Part shown: one piece after another, positions 8,651-19,299 of the stretch
How the letters are laid out: each line of letters begins with the position of its first letter
Numbering within the stretch: the stretch's first letter is position 1
Source of the DNA: Arcobacter defluvii
GTDB lineage: Bacteria > Campylobacterota > Campylobacteria > Campylobacterales > Arcobacteraceae
Assembly: GCF_013201725.1 (NCBI RefSeq)
Contig: NZ_CP053835.1
Coordinates: forward strand, 1,922,001 to 1,986,000
DNA: 64,000 bases
Reading direction: 5' to 3'
The notes under the pieces: model-generated
What the model was told of the DNA's origin: nothing
Databases searched by the model: none
What the model saw: only the letters and a program-made list of their open reading frames with translations
Program-made: the position numbers and the translations under genes

Positions 8651-9492
8651 ACTATATCATCCTCTAATATTTTATAAATAATTACATCTTTTGTTGAGTG
8701 TTCTAATAAATCAAATGAAAAAATACTCAAACTACTTCCAACAGACAAACTTAATAAATCAATTGTTTTATATTCAATTGACTCATCAACCATTGTTTTT
8801 ATATCTATAAATTTTTTTGCTTTTGTAAATAGTTTTATATCTTTTGGAATATCTAAATTATTTATAAATTTATTCAAATCATGTTCTGCTTCTGTTGCAT
8901 AAAAATCCACAAAGTCATGAATTTCATCTTCATCAAAACCATATAATTTAACTCTATCTTCAAAAAATGTTTTATAATAATGCTCTATATGAAAATTTGC
9001 TTCAGGAAATAAATTCACTAAATACTCTATATTTTTTTTTGAAGATTTAGATAAATCTGTTGGGATTAATATATTTTTATACTCTGGTTTTTCTTCTGTT
9101 TTTACCACAAGAACTGGAATATCAAGCTTTCTTATTATTGAACTTAGATTTGAACCATTAAAAATATCTTCAAAAAAAGTTCTTTCTCTTTTAAATCCAG
9201 CAATTACAGTTGAGATATTATGTATTTTTATATGTTTTTTTACAATCTCTATAAAATCTCCACACTCACAATAAACATCTGCTTTATCTTTATAAATATC
9301 TTTTAATATAGATTTACTTTTTTCCAAAGAACCTTCTGTTTTTTCTTTAAAGAATTTCAAAAATGATTCATCTTCTACGTGAAGTACATTTAACTCTTTG
9401 TTATATTTATCTGCTAAAAATATTGCTTTTTTTGCAACAATTTCAGTAAATTCTCTTAGATCACTTAAAACTAAAACTTTGTCTTTTTTCAT
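8647..9492 (-). CDS. Tandem universal stress protein
   Basis: A 281-residue soluble protein made of two UspA-like domains. The first (about 1-133) begins KVLVLSDLREFTEIVAKKA and ends GSNLSSIIRKLDIPVLVVK. The second (about 138-278) begins KNILIPTDLSKSSKKNIEYL and ends GSSLSIFSFDLLEHSTKDVIIYKI. The glycine-serine elements match the nucleotide-binding end of Usp domains, although the second copy is degenerate. It is the first gene of the Usp/P-II-like/CBS/DUF1538 operon. A Fur-box-like inverted repeat lies just upstream of its ribosome site. Confidence 0.85.
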   Translation of the reverse strand: MKKDKVLVLSDLREFTEIVAKKAIFLADKYNKELNVLHVEDESFLKFFKEKTEGSLEKSKSILKDIYKDKADVYCECGDFIEIVKKHIKIHNISTVIAGFKRERTFFEDIFNGSNLSSIIRKLDIPVLVVKTEEKPEYKNILIPTDLSKSSKKNIEYLVNLFPEANFHIEHYYKTFFEDRVKLYGFDEDEIHDFVDFYATEAEHDLNKFINNLDIPKDIKLFTKAKKFIDIKTMVDESIEYKTIDLLSLSVGSSLSIFSFDLLEHSTKDVIIYKILEDDIV

Positions 9493-9508
9493 AATGTACT
9501 CCTTTTTT

Positions 9509-9528
9509 ACAATTGATAATTGTTATTA
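9509..9528. promoter_or_regulatory. Fur-box-like inverted repeat upstream of the usp operon
   Basis: ACAATT-GAT-AATTGT (9509-9523) overlaps TGATAATTGTTATTA (9514-9528), which agrees with the 7-1-7 Fur consensus at about 12 of 14 positions. It lies about 17-36 bases upstream of the start, a position suited to repression. AT-rich DNA produces such matches by chance, so this is tentative. Confidence 0.3.
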
Positions 9529-9668
9529 TTTTGATTGTACTTACTCTATACTTAATATCATTTGAAAATTTTAATTATTTAATTATTTTATTGCATTTTG
9601 TAATAAAATCAATTCAAAATAAAATAGTTCACTATAATTTGATTAATTTCTAATAATAAAGGGAAAAT

Positions 9669-10067
9669 ATGAATATTTGTGGTATAGAATTAAAATCTAA
9701 TAATCTTATTTTAGTAATTCTAAATGATAAAAAATATCAAGATAATAAAATAAAAAAAATTATATTTGAAGATGATGAGAAACAAGAAAATATCAGAAAA
9801 TTTTGTAATGAATTTTTAGATTTTTTACAAAAAAATCAAATTGAAAAAATTTACATAAAAAAAAGAGCAAAAAAAGGAAGTTTTTCAGGTGGAGCAGTAA
9901 CCTTTAAAATGGAAGGACTAATACAATTAAATCCTATTTGTTCTGTTGATTTAATCTCAACTCAAACTATAAGTTCTTTTGAAAAGAAAAATCAAATAGT
10001 ATTTCCAAAAGAGTTAAAAAAATATCAAGAACAAGCTTTTTTAACTGCACTTTGTATTAGCAACTAA
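9669..10067 (+). CDS. DUF3010 family protein
   Basis: A 132-residue cytosolic protein that starts NICGIELKSNNLILVIL and carries KRAKKGSFSGGAVTFKMEGL at about 73-92, the hallmark of the DUF3010 family. The fold pattern resembles a small RNase H-like domain (a first strand with a GIE motif), but no catalytic role is known. An AAGGGAAA ribosome site lies close upstream. It is monocistronic and convergent with the next gene. A hairpin overlaps its stop codon. Confidence 0.75.
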   Translation: MNICGIELKSNNLILVILNDKKYQDNKIKKIIFEDDEKQENIRKFCNEFLDFLQKNQIEKIYIKKRAKKGSFSGGAVTFKMEGLIQLNPICSVDLISTQTISSFEKKNQIVFPKELKKYQEQAFLTALCISN

Positions 10068-10080
10068 TAATTGCTAATAC
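10054..10080. terminator. Possible hairpin terminator
   Basis: GTATTAGCAA (10054-10063) and TTGCTAATAC (10071-10080) form a perfect 10-bp stem over the DUF3010 stop codon, between convergent genes. No T-run follows directly, so it may protect the mRNA end rather than terminate transcription. Confidence 0.4.
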
Positions 10081-10101
10081 GACAAAAATATCTTTATTTT
10101 T

Positions 10102-10518
10102 CTAAAATACAAAAGCAATCTCTTTTATACTAATATTATAAATATTCACTTTCACTCCGTCACTATCAACAACACTATAAGAAATAATCAAATCATTTGG
10201 ATTTTCAATTGTTTCATTTTCTTCAACAAATTTTACATATTTATCATAATCAATTATGCTATAAATAAATTTTGCTTTTTCAATAAATTTTTCATTGTTT
10301 ATATATTTTTCATAAATTTCTTGATAAGTATCTTTATCATATTTATTATGAAAATTGTTTTTATACATCAGTTCACAATAAGCAGTTTTTTTGAAATCTT
10401 TCGAAGAATACAAAAGATAATCACCAGCAATTATTGGTTCTAAATCTTCATGAATTTCAAAAAGATTATATTTTTTATATCCATTTTCATCTGATATTAA
10501 AGAAGTGGTTTTAATCAT
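10102..10518 (-). CDS. Hypothetical protein
   Basis: A 138-residue acidic, Tyr- and Asn-rich soluble protein. There is no signal peptide, membrane segment or motif I recognise. It starts with an ATG at 10518 preceded by an AGGAAAGC ribosome site. It stands alone: DUF3010 is convergent on one side, and a 313-bp AT-rich gap precedes it on the other. The pattern of alternating strand and helix with many aromatic residues would fit a small immunity- or SMI1-like protein, but this is only an impression. Confidence 0.55.
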   Translation of the reverse strand: MIKTTSLISDENGYKKYNLFEIHEDLEPIIAGDYLLYSSKDFKKTAYCELMYKNNFHNKYDKDTYQEIYEKYINNEKFIEKAKFIYSIIDYDKYVKFVEENETIENPNDLIISYSVVDSDGVKVNIYNISIKEIAFVF

Positions 10519-10831
10519 AACAAGCTTTCCTATTTTTATTTTTATTCTATCATACTCTAAATTTATATTTACTATTTATCTTTTTATGTATAACATATAA
10601 GATATAATTATTTATATACTATGTATAAATATTTTTTGATTTATTTTATATTTATTTAAAATATTTTTTATTGATTTTTTTGAAAAAATTATTTTTTCTA
10701 CAAAAGCCTATCTTATAGCATATTTAAATATTTTTATTACATTTTATATCTATCTTATAGAATATTAAATATTTATATTATGTATAATTTATATGTTTTA
10801 TATAAAGAAGATTTTTCTTGATATTTATACT
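10519..10831. other. AT-rich intergenic region with two direct repeats
   Basis: A 313-bp gap with almost no G or C. It contains two copies of CTATCTTATAG at 10708-10718 and 10750-10760, each followed by a similar ATATT-AAATATTT stretch. The copies are 42 bp apart, about four helical turns. Each element is itself a partial palindrome (CTAT-n3-ATAG). The region holds the promoter of the 10102-10518 gene and follows the hypF stop codon. I see no gene in it. Confidence 0.45.
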
Positions 10832-13078
10832 TTATTCAAATTGATGGTAAATTTGACCAATACTGATACCGCCATCATTTGATGGGATATCAATATTAAA
10901 GTAAAATTCCCTACCCTCTTTTTCAAATTCATCAAGTAAAATTTCAAGTAAAAGTTTATTTTGAAAAACTCCTCCACTTAAAACAACTGGAAAATTTTTA
11001 TAAATATTTGAGATTTCTAAAATAAGATTTACAAGAGTATTTATAAATTTTGTACAGATAAGCTTTTTATCTTTTTCATTTATAATTTCTTTGATCATAG
11101 GTCTTAAATCAATTTCTTCTTCAAAAATTTCATAAGTGTATGAAGAAATAATTGATTTATCATAATTTTGCTCTATTTGTAATCCAGTTTCACCCTCATA
11201 AGTTTGAACTTGTAGAATATCTGCAAATGATGAAATAGCATCAAATAAACGACCTATAGAACTACATAAAGGGCTATTTAAACCTTTTTGCCACATTGTA
11301 TAAAACATTTTTATCTCTGTATCTTTAAATGCTTTTACTGTTGGAATATCCATAGCAAAAACTTCATCTAAAGAAAAAGTATCAAACAACAGACTTAAAG
11401 CCACTCTTTTGGGTTCTTTTACAGCAATTTCACCACCAATTAGCCTAAAATATTTGATATGTTTTACTCTTTTAAACTCTTTTCTAGAACTAAGTAATAC
11501 CTCTCCACCCCAAATATTTCCATCATCTCCATAGCCAGTACCATCAAAAGCAAATCCTAAAACTTCTTTTTCGATATTTTCTTGTGCCATAACAGATAAT
11601 ATATGTGCATAGTGATGCTGAACTTGTACAAGCTTAATATTTGGATTTTTTTCTTTTATTTTCATTGCAAATTTTGTAGATTCATAATTTGGATGTTTAT
11701 CACAGATTATAACATCTGGTTCAAAATCATAAAATCTTTTAAATGTATTTATAGTTCTTTCAAAATATTCAGATGATTCAATAGAATTTAAATCTCCAAT
11801 ATGAGGTGATAAAATTAAATTATTTTTAAAAGCAATCGAGATAGTTGATTTTTGATTTGCACCAAGAGATAAAATCTTTTTTTGAAGTTCTTTTTTCAAT
11901 TTTATAGAAGTTGGAGCATAACCTCTAGCATTTCTCAGTTTGATATTATATTTTCTAACATTTTGTATAATAGAATCATCACAAGTGTTTATAATTTCTC
12001 TATTATAATCTAATACAAAATCTATTACATCTTCTAGTTTGTCTGTTATCTCTTCTTTTGTTCTTATTATTGGTTCATCTTTAAGATTTGCACTTGTTGC
12101 AACAAGTGGTTTATTTATATATCTAAATAATAAATAATGCAATGGTGTATAAGCGATAAAACATCCTAATTTATTAACATTCGGAGCAACGAATTTTGAA
12201 ATAATAGTATTTTCTTTTTTATTAACAAGAACTATTGGTCTCTCTTTTGAAGTTAATATTTGTTCTTCAATGATATTTATTTTTGTATATCTTTTAATAG
12301 TATTTATATTATTAAACATAAGAGCATATGGTTTCATTGGTCTATTCTTAACTACTCTTAATTTATTAACAATATTATCATTTGTTGCATCACACATCAA
12401 ATGAAAACCACCTAATCCTTTGATTGCAATTATATATCCTTTATCTAATAATTCTGCTGTTTTTTTAATAGCTTCTATATTGTTAGATATTACAATATTA
12501 TTTTTATTATACAAAGTTACATTTGGGCCACAAACTTCACAAGAAACAGGTTGTGCGTGGTATCTTCTATTTGCTGGATTTTCATACTCTTCTTGACAAT
12601 TTTGACATAATTTAAACTCTTTCATAGAGGTATTACATCTATCATAAGGAATTGTTTCTATTATAGAATATCTTGGACCACAATTTGTACAATTTGTTAA
12701 ACTATAATTGTATCTAAGATTATTAATATCATTTATATCTTTGATACATTCCTCACAAATTGATATATCAGGAGAGATAATTGTAGTTTTATTTTTTGAT
12801 GTTGAACTATCTATTATTTCAAAGCTTTTATATTCTTGTTTTTTAGTTATTTTTCTTATTCTTATAGAATCAATTTTTGCCAAGATAGGAGAATTTGATT
12901 TTAATTCTAATATAAAATTTTCAATACTCTCTTCTTGTGCATATAATAAAATATTTACACCTTTTTCATCATTATTAACCCAACCTTTTATATCATGTTT
13001 AATTGCTAAATTATATACAAAAGGACGAAACCCTACTCCTTGAACAATGCCTTTTACTTTTATAAAAAAAGTTACCAT
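10832..13078 (-). CDS. hypF: Hydrogenase maturation carbamoyltransferase HypF
   Basis: HypF converts carbamoyl phosphate to a carbamoyl adenylate and transfers the carbamoyl group to HypE, the source of the cyanide ligands of [NiFe]-hydrogenase. All domains are present in 748 residues: acylphosphatase (about 1-90, KGIVQGVGFRPFVYNLA), two zinc-finger-like segments with CEEC, CTNC, CQNC and CEVC pairs (about 105-185), a YrdC-like domain (about 195-385), and a Kae1-like C-terminal domain with VQHHYAHILSVMA and VVLSGGVFQNKLLLE. No other hyp gene is in the window. It serves the hydrogenases encoded at 28822-35005. Confidence 0.95.
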   Translation of the reverse strand: MVTFFIKVKGIVQGVGFRPFVYNLAIKHDIKGWVNNDEKGVNILLYAQEESIENFILELKSNSPILAKIDSIRIRKITKKQEYKSFEIIDSSTSKNKTTIISPDISICEECIKDINDINNLRYNYSLTNCTNCGPRYSIIETIPYDRCNTSMKEFKLCQNCQEEYENPANRRYHAQPVSCEVCGPNVTLYNKNNIVISNNIEAIKKTAELLDKGYIIAIKGLGGFHLMCDATNDNIVNKLRVVKNRPMKPYALMFNNINTIKRYTKINIIEEQILTSKERPIVLVNKKENTIISKFVAPNVNKLGCFIAYTPLHYLLFRYINKPLVATSANLKDEPIIRTKEEITDKLEDVIDFVLDYNREIINTCDDSIIQNVRKYNIKLRNARGYAPTSIKLKKELQKKILSLGANQKSTISIAFKNNLILSPHIGDLNSIESSEYFERTINTFKRFYDFEPDVIICDKHPNYESTKFAMKIKEKNPNIKLVQVQHHYAHILSVMAQENIEKEVLGFAFDGTGYGDDGNIWGGEVLLSSRKEFKRVKHIKYFRLIGGEIAVKEPKRVALSLLFDTFSLDEVFAMDIPTVKAFKDTEIKMFYTMWQKGLNSPLCSSIGRLFDAISSFADILQVQTYEGETGLQIEQNYDKSIISSYTYEIFEEEIDLRPMIKEIINEKDKKLICTKFINTLVNLILEISNIYKNFPVVLSGGVFQNKLLLEILLDEFEKEGREFYFNIDIPSNDGGISIGQIYHQFE

Positions 13079-13444
13079 TAAATCCTCAATTTTTAATATT
13101 TTTGATTATAAAAAATTATAGCTTTATAACATATTGTGATAATTTTGTTTTTATATGAATCTGTGTAAAATCCACTTTTTATAAGTAAAATAAAGAAATA
13201 AATTTTTATGTTTACAAGTGCTATAAAAGAAGAACTTTTCCTAAAACTAACATATCATATAAAAAAAGCTTATGAAGAGAGTTATTATATTCTTTAAGAT
13301 TCAAAGATTGATACTTTACAATCTTTATTAAATTTTTTGACACTTGAATATAATATTGTATGTTTGCATTCAAGTTTTAAAGCTTTTTATTTTATTAAAC
13401 ATTGTTCAAGTAAGAAATGGTTTTGAACCTAATGAAATTTTGAG
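13079..13444. other. Gap between hypF and the CRISPR array
   Basis: This 366-bp stretch holds the hypF promoter side, a possible gene remnant (13208-13426) and repeat-like fragments at the trailing end of the CRISPR array. The fragment at 13355-13374 matches the last 20 bases of the repeat at 16 of 20 positions. GTTCAAG recurs at 13404-13410, exactly 34 bases before the first intact repeat. No functional gene is evident. Confidence 0.45.
13208..13426 (+). pseudogene. Possible gene remnant with one in-frame stop
   Basis: From the ATG at 13208 a 29-codon frame (MFTSAIKEELFLKLTYHIKK and on) ends at a TAA (13295-13297). The same frame then continues for another 42 codons to a TGA at 13424-13426. 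The combined 71 residues look protein-like but match nothing I recognise. This could be a decayed gene, a short peptide gene or chance in AT-rich DNA, and its 3' part overlaps the decayed CRISPR repeats. Confidence 0.22.
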
Positions 13445-16400
13445 GTTTCAATACATTATATGTTTAAGTTCAAGAGGCATTAATAGCTGCATCACTAAGA
13501 GGTAAATCCTGTTTCAATACATTATATGTTTAAGTTCAAGTATCTACTTTATCTCTTCGTTTTTTTTCTTCTTCCGTTTCAATACATTATATGTTTAAGT
13601 TCAAGGATTTCTAGCATCAACAATAATATTTATTATTTGTGTTTCAATACATTATATGTTTAAGTTCAAGTAAATACAGCAACAACTACCACTGTAAAAG
13701 ATACTAGTTTCAATACATTATATGTTTAAGTTCAAGAATTAGAGGATGAATTAAAAACTTTAACTGATACGTTTCAATACATTATATGTTTAAGTTCAAG
13801 GAGAGCTCTTAGCCGAAAGAGAACAGCCTGAGATGGTTTCAATACATTATATGTTTAAGTTCAAGATTAGGAGGAGCGTCAGGAACACAAGTTTCACCAT
13901 TGTTTCAATACATTATATGTTTAAGTTCAAGATTATCCCTGCTACTTTTGCAGAAGGACTAAGAAAGTTTCAATACATTATATGTTTAAGTTCAAAGCAA
14001 CTAATTCACCTAAACCAGAAGCTTCAGATTAGTTTCAATACATTATATGTTTAAGTTCAAATAATCCATCTGGCAAACTAAATTATAATGGTCAAGTTTC
14101 AATACATTATATGTTTAAGTTCAAAAATTTTCCATAACGACATCTCTTCTGAGTATTATTTGTTTCAATACATTATATGTTTAAGTTCAAAACAACTCAA
14201 AAGGGATTTGCTGTAACTATAAAAAAGTTTCAATACATTATATGTTTAAGTTCAAATTTAAACAATTTCCAAAAGTATCATCAATACATCCGTTTCAATA
14301 CATTATATGTTTAAGTTCAAATAACTCCCCTTGAATATATCGGGCATATGTTTGATAGTTTCAATACATTATATGTTTAAGTTCAAGTTAAGACAAATTG
14401 GAGCAGCTCTACAAATTCCTTAGTTTCAATACATTATATGTTTAAGTTCAAGTCTTAATCTATTTACATCCTCATACCAAGATTGATGTTTCAATACATT
14501 ATATGTTTAAGTTCAAGCCAAAACGAAAGAATAGCTATTGCAAAAATGGGAAAGTTTCAATACATTATATGTTTAAGTTCAAGCTTTAGTTTTAGATTAT
14601 GTAAATGAAATAGTTTAGTTTCAATACATTATATGTTTAAGTTCAAGTTGAAAGATATTGCAACTTCATTTATAAATAGCTTGTTTCAATACATTATATG
14701 TTTAAGTTCAAGAATTTCATATCGTCAAATTCAGCCGTGTTATAGCGGTTTCAATACATTATATGTTTAAGTTCAAGGAAAATGAAGGTGAAAGATATGA
14801 CTGGTGGGCTGAGTTTCAATACATTATATGTTTAAGTTCAAGACATTTACCAAAATTTAATAAAACTCCTATTTTTATGTTTCAATACATTATATGTTTA
14901 AGTTCAAGTTAATTCCTTCAACTTTTAAAAAGTCATTTATTTCGTTTCAATACATTATATGTTTAAGTTCAAGTTATTACTAGTTGGATAAAGTGCTTTT
15001 TCTACGCCTGTTTCAATACATTATATGTTTAAGTTCAAGTAGTGGTACAATATAAGGCAAATTATTAGATAGCGGTTTCAATACATTATATGTTTAAGTT
15101 CAAGTTTTGTTTATTTAATTGTTTAAATTGTTCATTAATGTTTCAATACATTATATGTTTAAGTTCAAGAAAACCCAGCTAATTATGTAATTATCCCAAA
15201 GTTGTTTCAATACATTATATGTTTAAGTTCAAGTTTTTTTATCAATCTTCTAAATTCAATATTTCTGCGTTTCAATACATTATATGTTTAAGTTCAAGTT
15301 TAGAGATTTACTAGATGGTATTGATTTAACAACGTTTCAATACATTATATGTTTAAGTTCAAGTAACTCTGGTTTTGTTTTTTTCCATTTGAAATAAGTG
15401 TTTCAATACATTATATGTTTAAGTTCAAGTAATGCGTCCGAACTATCAATTTTTATTTTTAATGAGTTTCAATACATTATATGTTTAAGTTCAAGAAAAA
15501 ATGCTTATTGGTTTTACATTTGTTCATATGTTTCAATACATTATATGTTTAAGTTCAAGAAGCGTAAACAATAGCGCAAAATTTAAAGTTGATTTGTTTC
15601 AATACATTATATGTTTAAGTTCAAGGACTTGCCGTTAAGCGAACTTAGTGAAGTTATTAAGTTTCAATACATTATATGTTTAAGTTCAAGAATTTTTCAT
15701 TTTCTTTTATGTTATTAGATACGCTGTTTCAATACATTATATGTTTAAGTTCAAGCAGCTCTTAATTCAGCGTTTAATTTTCCTTGTGATGTTTCAATAC
15801 ATTATATGTTTAAGTTCAAGAATTTAAATCAATAAATGTTATCGAATCTGAAGAGTTTCAATACATTATATGTTTAAGTTCAAGTATGCTCAATCACATC
15901 TAGTCTTTGATTTACTTCTGTTTCAATACATTATATGTTTAAGTTCAAGATACTTCAACTTTAAAAAACATAAAGACTCGTTAGTTTCAATACATTATAT
16001 GTTTAAGTTCAAGCTCATTATGGTGATTTTGAAGCAAATAATTATAAGTTTCAATACATTATATGTTTAAGTTCAAGAATGTCAAATGGTTCTATCATTA
16101 TATCAATTCTCGTTTCAATACATTATATGTTTAAGTTCAAGCTCAATTCATCTAACATATCATCTTTAATTGTTACTGTTTCAATACATTATATGTTTAA
16201 GTTCAAGTCAATACTAAATCACACCATTTATTCTGAATTTGGTTTCAATACATTATATGTTTAAGTTCAAGCTATGGAAGAGGTAGAGCCTATCGTTTCT
16301 AGTCAGTTTCAATACATTATATGTTTAAGTTCAAGAAATGCGGTTACTTTTTATAGTCAAACTTATATTAAAGTTTCAATACATTATATGTTTAAGTTCA

Positions 16401-17193
16401 AGTGAAAACATTAATGAGTAAAAGACTTGTAATAGCGTTTCAATACATTATATGTTTAAGTTCAAGTATAGTGATATATTAAATTTTTTTGATAAAATTG
16501 TGTTTCAATACATTATATGTTTAAGTTCAAGGTTGAATTAGATATGCAAGACGGTAAAAAAAACAAGTTTCAATACATTATATGTTTAAGTTCAAGTTAA
16601 TGATAGTAAGTTATATCACAGCAGTTACACTAGAGTTTCAATACATTATATGTTTAAGTTCAAGTTGTTCTAAAAGAACTTTCATCAAGTCCTATTACAA
16701 CGTTTCAATACATTATATGTTTAAGTTCAAGAATGGAAAATTTAAAGCCTATTGATTATTTAGTTAGGTTTCAATACATTATATGTTTAAGTTCAAGTTT
16801 TATGATAAGTTGATTTTTTAGGTTTTGTATTTCTGTTTCAATACATTATATGTTTAAGTTCAAGTATTTTCCATGACCAATACAATCACAAATTTTAGGT
16901 TTCAATACATTATATGTTTAAGTTCAAGTCTCTATGTTTCATACTTCTTTTTTTTAAATCATTAAAGTTTCAATACATTATATGTTTAAGTTCAAGTTAC
17001 AGCTGATAGGTTAATTGGAGGTTTTCATTAGTTTCAATACATTATATGTTTAAGTTCAAGATTTTCTTCTATGTTTATGAAACTAAAGTTTAGTAAGGTT
17101 TCAATACATTATATGTTTAAGTTCAAGCTTGTATTTAATTACTTCTTTGTACTTAATATCAGGGTTTCAATACATTATATGTTTAAGTTCAAG
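13445..17193 (-). CRISPR. Type I-B CRISPR array, 58 repeats and 57 spacers
   Basis: I count 58 copies of a 30-bp repeat that begins GTTTCAATAC and ends TTAAGTTCAAG on the plus strand, from 13445-13474 to 17164-17193, with spacers of 34-38 bp. Read on the minus strand the repeat ends in ATTGAAAC, the usual 5' tag of type I-B crRNAs. Transcription therefore runs from the leader at 17194-17358 toward lower coordinates, and the newest spacers are near 17160. All repeats look identical except six consecutive ones (starting 13967, 14032, 14096, 14162, 14227 and 14292) whose plus-strand last base is A instead of G. No two spacers appeared identical. Confidence 0.98.
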
Positions 17194-17358
17194 GAAGAAA
17201 AAATCGACATACTACACATCAATTATCCCTAAAAATCGGTTTTAAAACTAATTTTTCCAATCAAAAGTTCAATTAACAATAAGTTGTAAAAGAACTCTTC
17301 AAATTGTCGATATTATAGCAGTTTGATTATTAATTTCATTTATAAATAGTTGGAAAAA
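17194..17358 (-). promoter_or_regulatory. CRISPR leader with pre-crRNA promoter
   Basis: This AT-rich 165-bp region lies between cas2 and the first repeat. On the minus strand it has an extended -10 TGCTATAAT (17312-17320), which would start pre-crRNA about 110 bases before the first repeat. A match to the repeat edge (AAGTTCAA) lies inside it near 17265. A perfect 13-bp inverted repeat, CTAATTTTTCCAA (17248-17260) and TTGGAAAAATTAG (17350-17362), spans most of it and reaches the cas2 stop codon. Confidence 0.75.
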
Positions 17359-18671
<1,313 letters not shown>

Positions 18672-18680
18672 TATTTACTC

Positions 18681-19181
18681 CTATATAAAACAGTATTCAA
18701 AATAAGCACATTTTTTACACTTATTCTCAAATTTTGGTTTTGGTGGAATTGATTGATTTATAAGATTTTCGATGTTTGTTAAAACTTCTAAAAGTTCTTT
18801 TTCATTTACTTCATCAAGTTCGATAAATTCTATCTTTTTATCGCCTCTTTTTTCTATGTATTCAATTTTGCCTTTTTTCTCTACACCTTTTTGTTTTAGT
18901 TTGTAAAGATAGAGTAAAACTTGCCATTTTACAGCTTGCGGGTCACTATCTGATTTTTTAACTTCGATAAGATAATCTCGTGTGATTTTGTCAATTTTGA
19001 TATTGTCAATGCTAATTTCAGTTTGTTTGCTTTTTTCTTCATTTATCTCATGTAAAACTTTTCCTATTCGAACATCTTCACTGTTGTCTTCTAAGTTTAT
19101 ACGGTTTGCGTGGAGCCATAGTTTTGTTTTACAAATAAAATAGTACGAGATGAGTGTTCCATTAACAGATAAATTCTTCAC
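18681..19181 (-). CDS. cas4: CRISPR-associated exonuclease Cas4
   Basis: Cas4 trims prespacers and selects those with a correct PAM. The 166-residue protein has the RecB-like nuclease elements: His in GKVLHEINEEK, the Asp and EVK motif around KITRDYLIEVKKSDSD, and a QVLLYLYKLKQKG helix. It also has four iron-sulfur cysteines, one near the N-terminus (YFICKTKLW) and three at the end (CKKCAYFEYC). Translation starts at a GTG preceded by AAAGG at 7-base spacing. It is separated from cas3 by 118 bp, the largest gap in the operon, so it may have its own promoter or RNA processing site. Confidence 0.93.
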   Translation of the reverse strand: MKNLSVNGTLISYYFICKTKLWLHANRINLEDNSEDVRIGKVLHEINEEKSKQTEISIDNIKIDKITRDYLIEVKKSDSDPQAVKWQVLLYLYKLKQKGVEKKGKIEYIEKRGDKKIEFIELDEVNEKELLEVLTNIENLINQSIPPKPKFENKCKKCAYFEYCFI

Positions 19182-19299
19182 TATACAACCTTTTTTACTA
19201 GCTAAAATAAATAACTTTTTTTATCATACTTCCGAAAAAACATAAAATATTTAAAACTGTACCTCTGAATATTACAAAGATGAAAATAATTCATCAGTA
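19182..19299 (-). other. Cas3-cas4 intergenic gap with small palindrome
   Basis: This 118-bp gap lies within an otherwise tightly packed operon. GATGAA-AATAA-TTCATC (19279-19295) lies directly after the cas3 stop and could form a weak hairpin. It divides the interference genes (cas6-cas3) from the adaptation genes (cas4-cas1-cas2). I see no clear promoter. Confidence 0.35.

Noticed and set aside
13833-14054. Open reading frame of 73 codons inside the CRISPR array
   Set aside because: It translates the repeat itself (recurrent SIHYMFKFK and YIICLSS peptides) and has no independent coding signal.
15870-16264. Two further open frames within the array
   Set aside because: They have the same repeat-derived peptides, with spacers between; they are artefacts of repeat translation.
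17194-17358. Leader inverted repeats as ends of a small transposable element
   Set aside because: There is no transposase, no target duplication, and one arm is part of the cas2 stop region; a local secondary structure is more likely.
13079-17358. tracrRNA or a type II/V effector near the array
   Set aside because: No Cas9- or Cas12-like gene and no anti-repeat outside the array; the cas operon is plainly type I-B.
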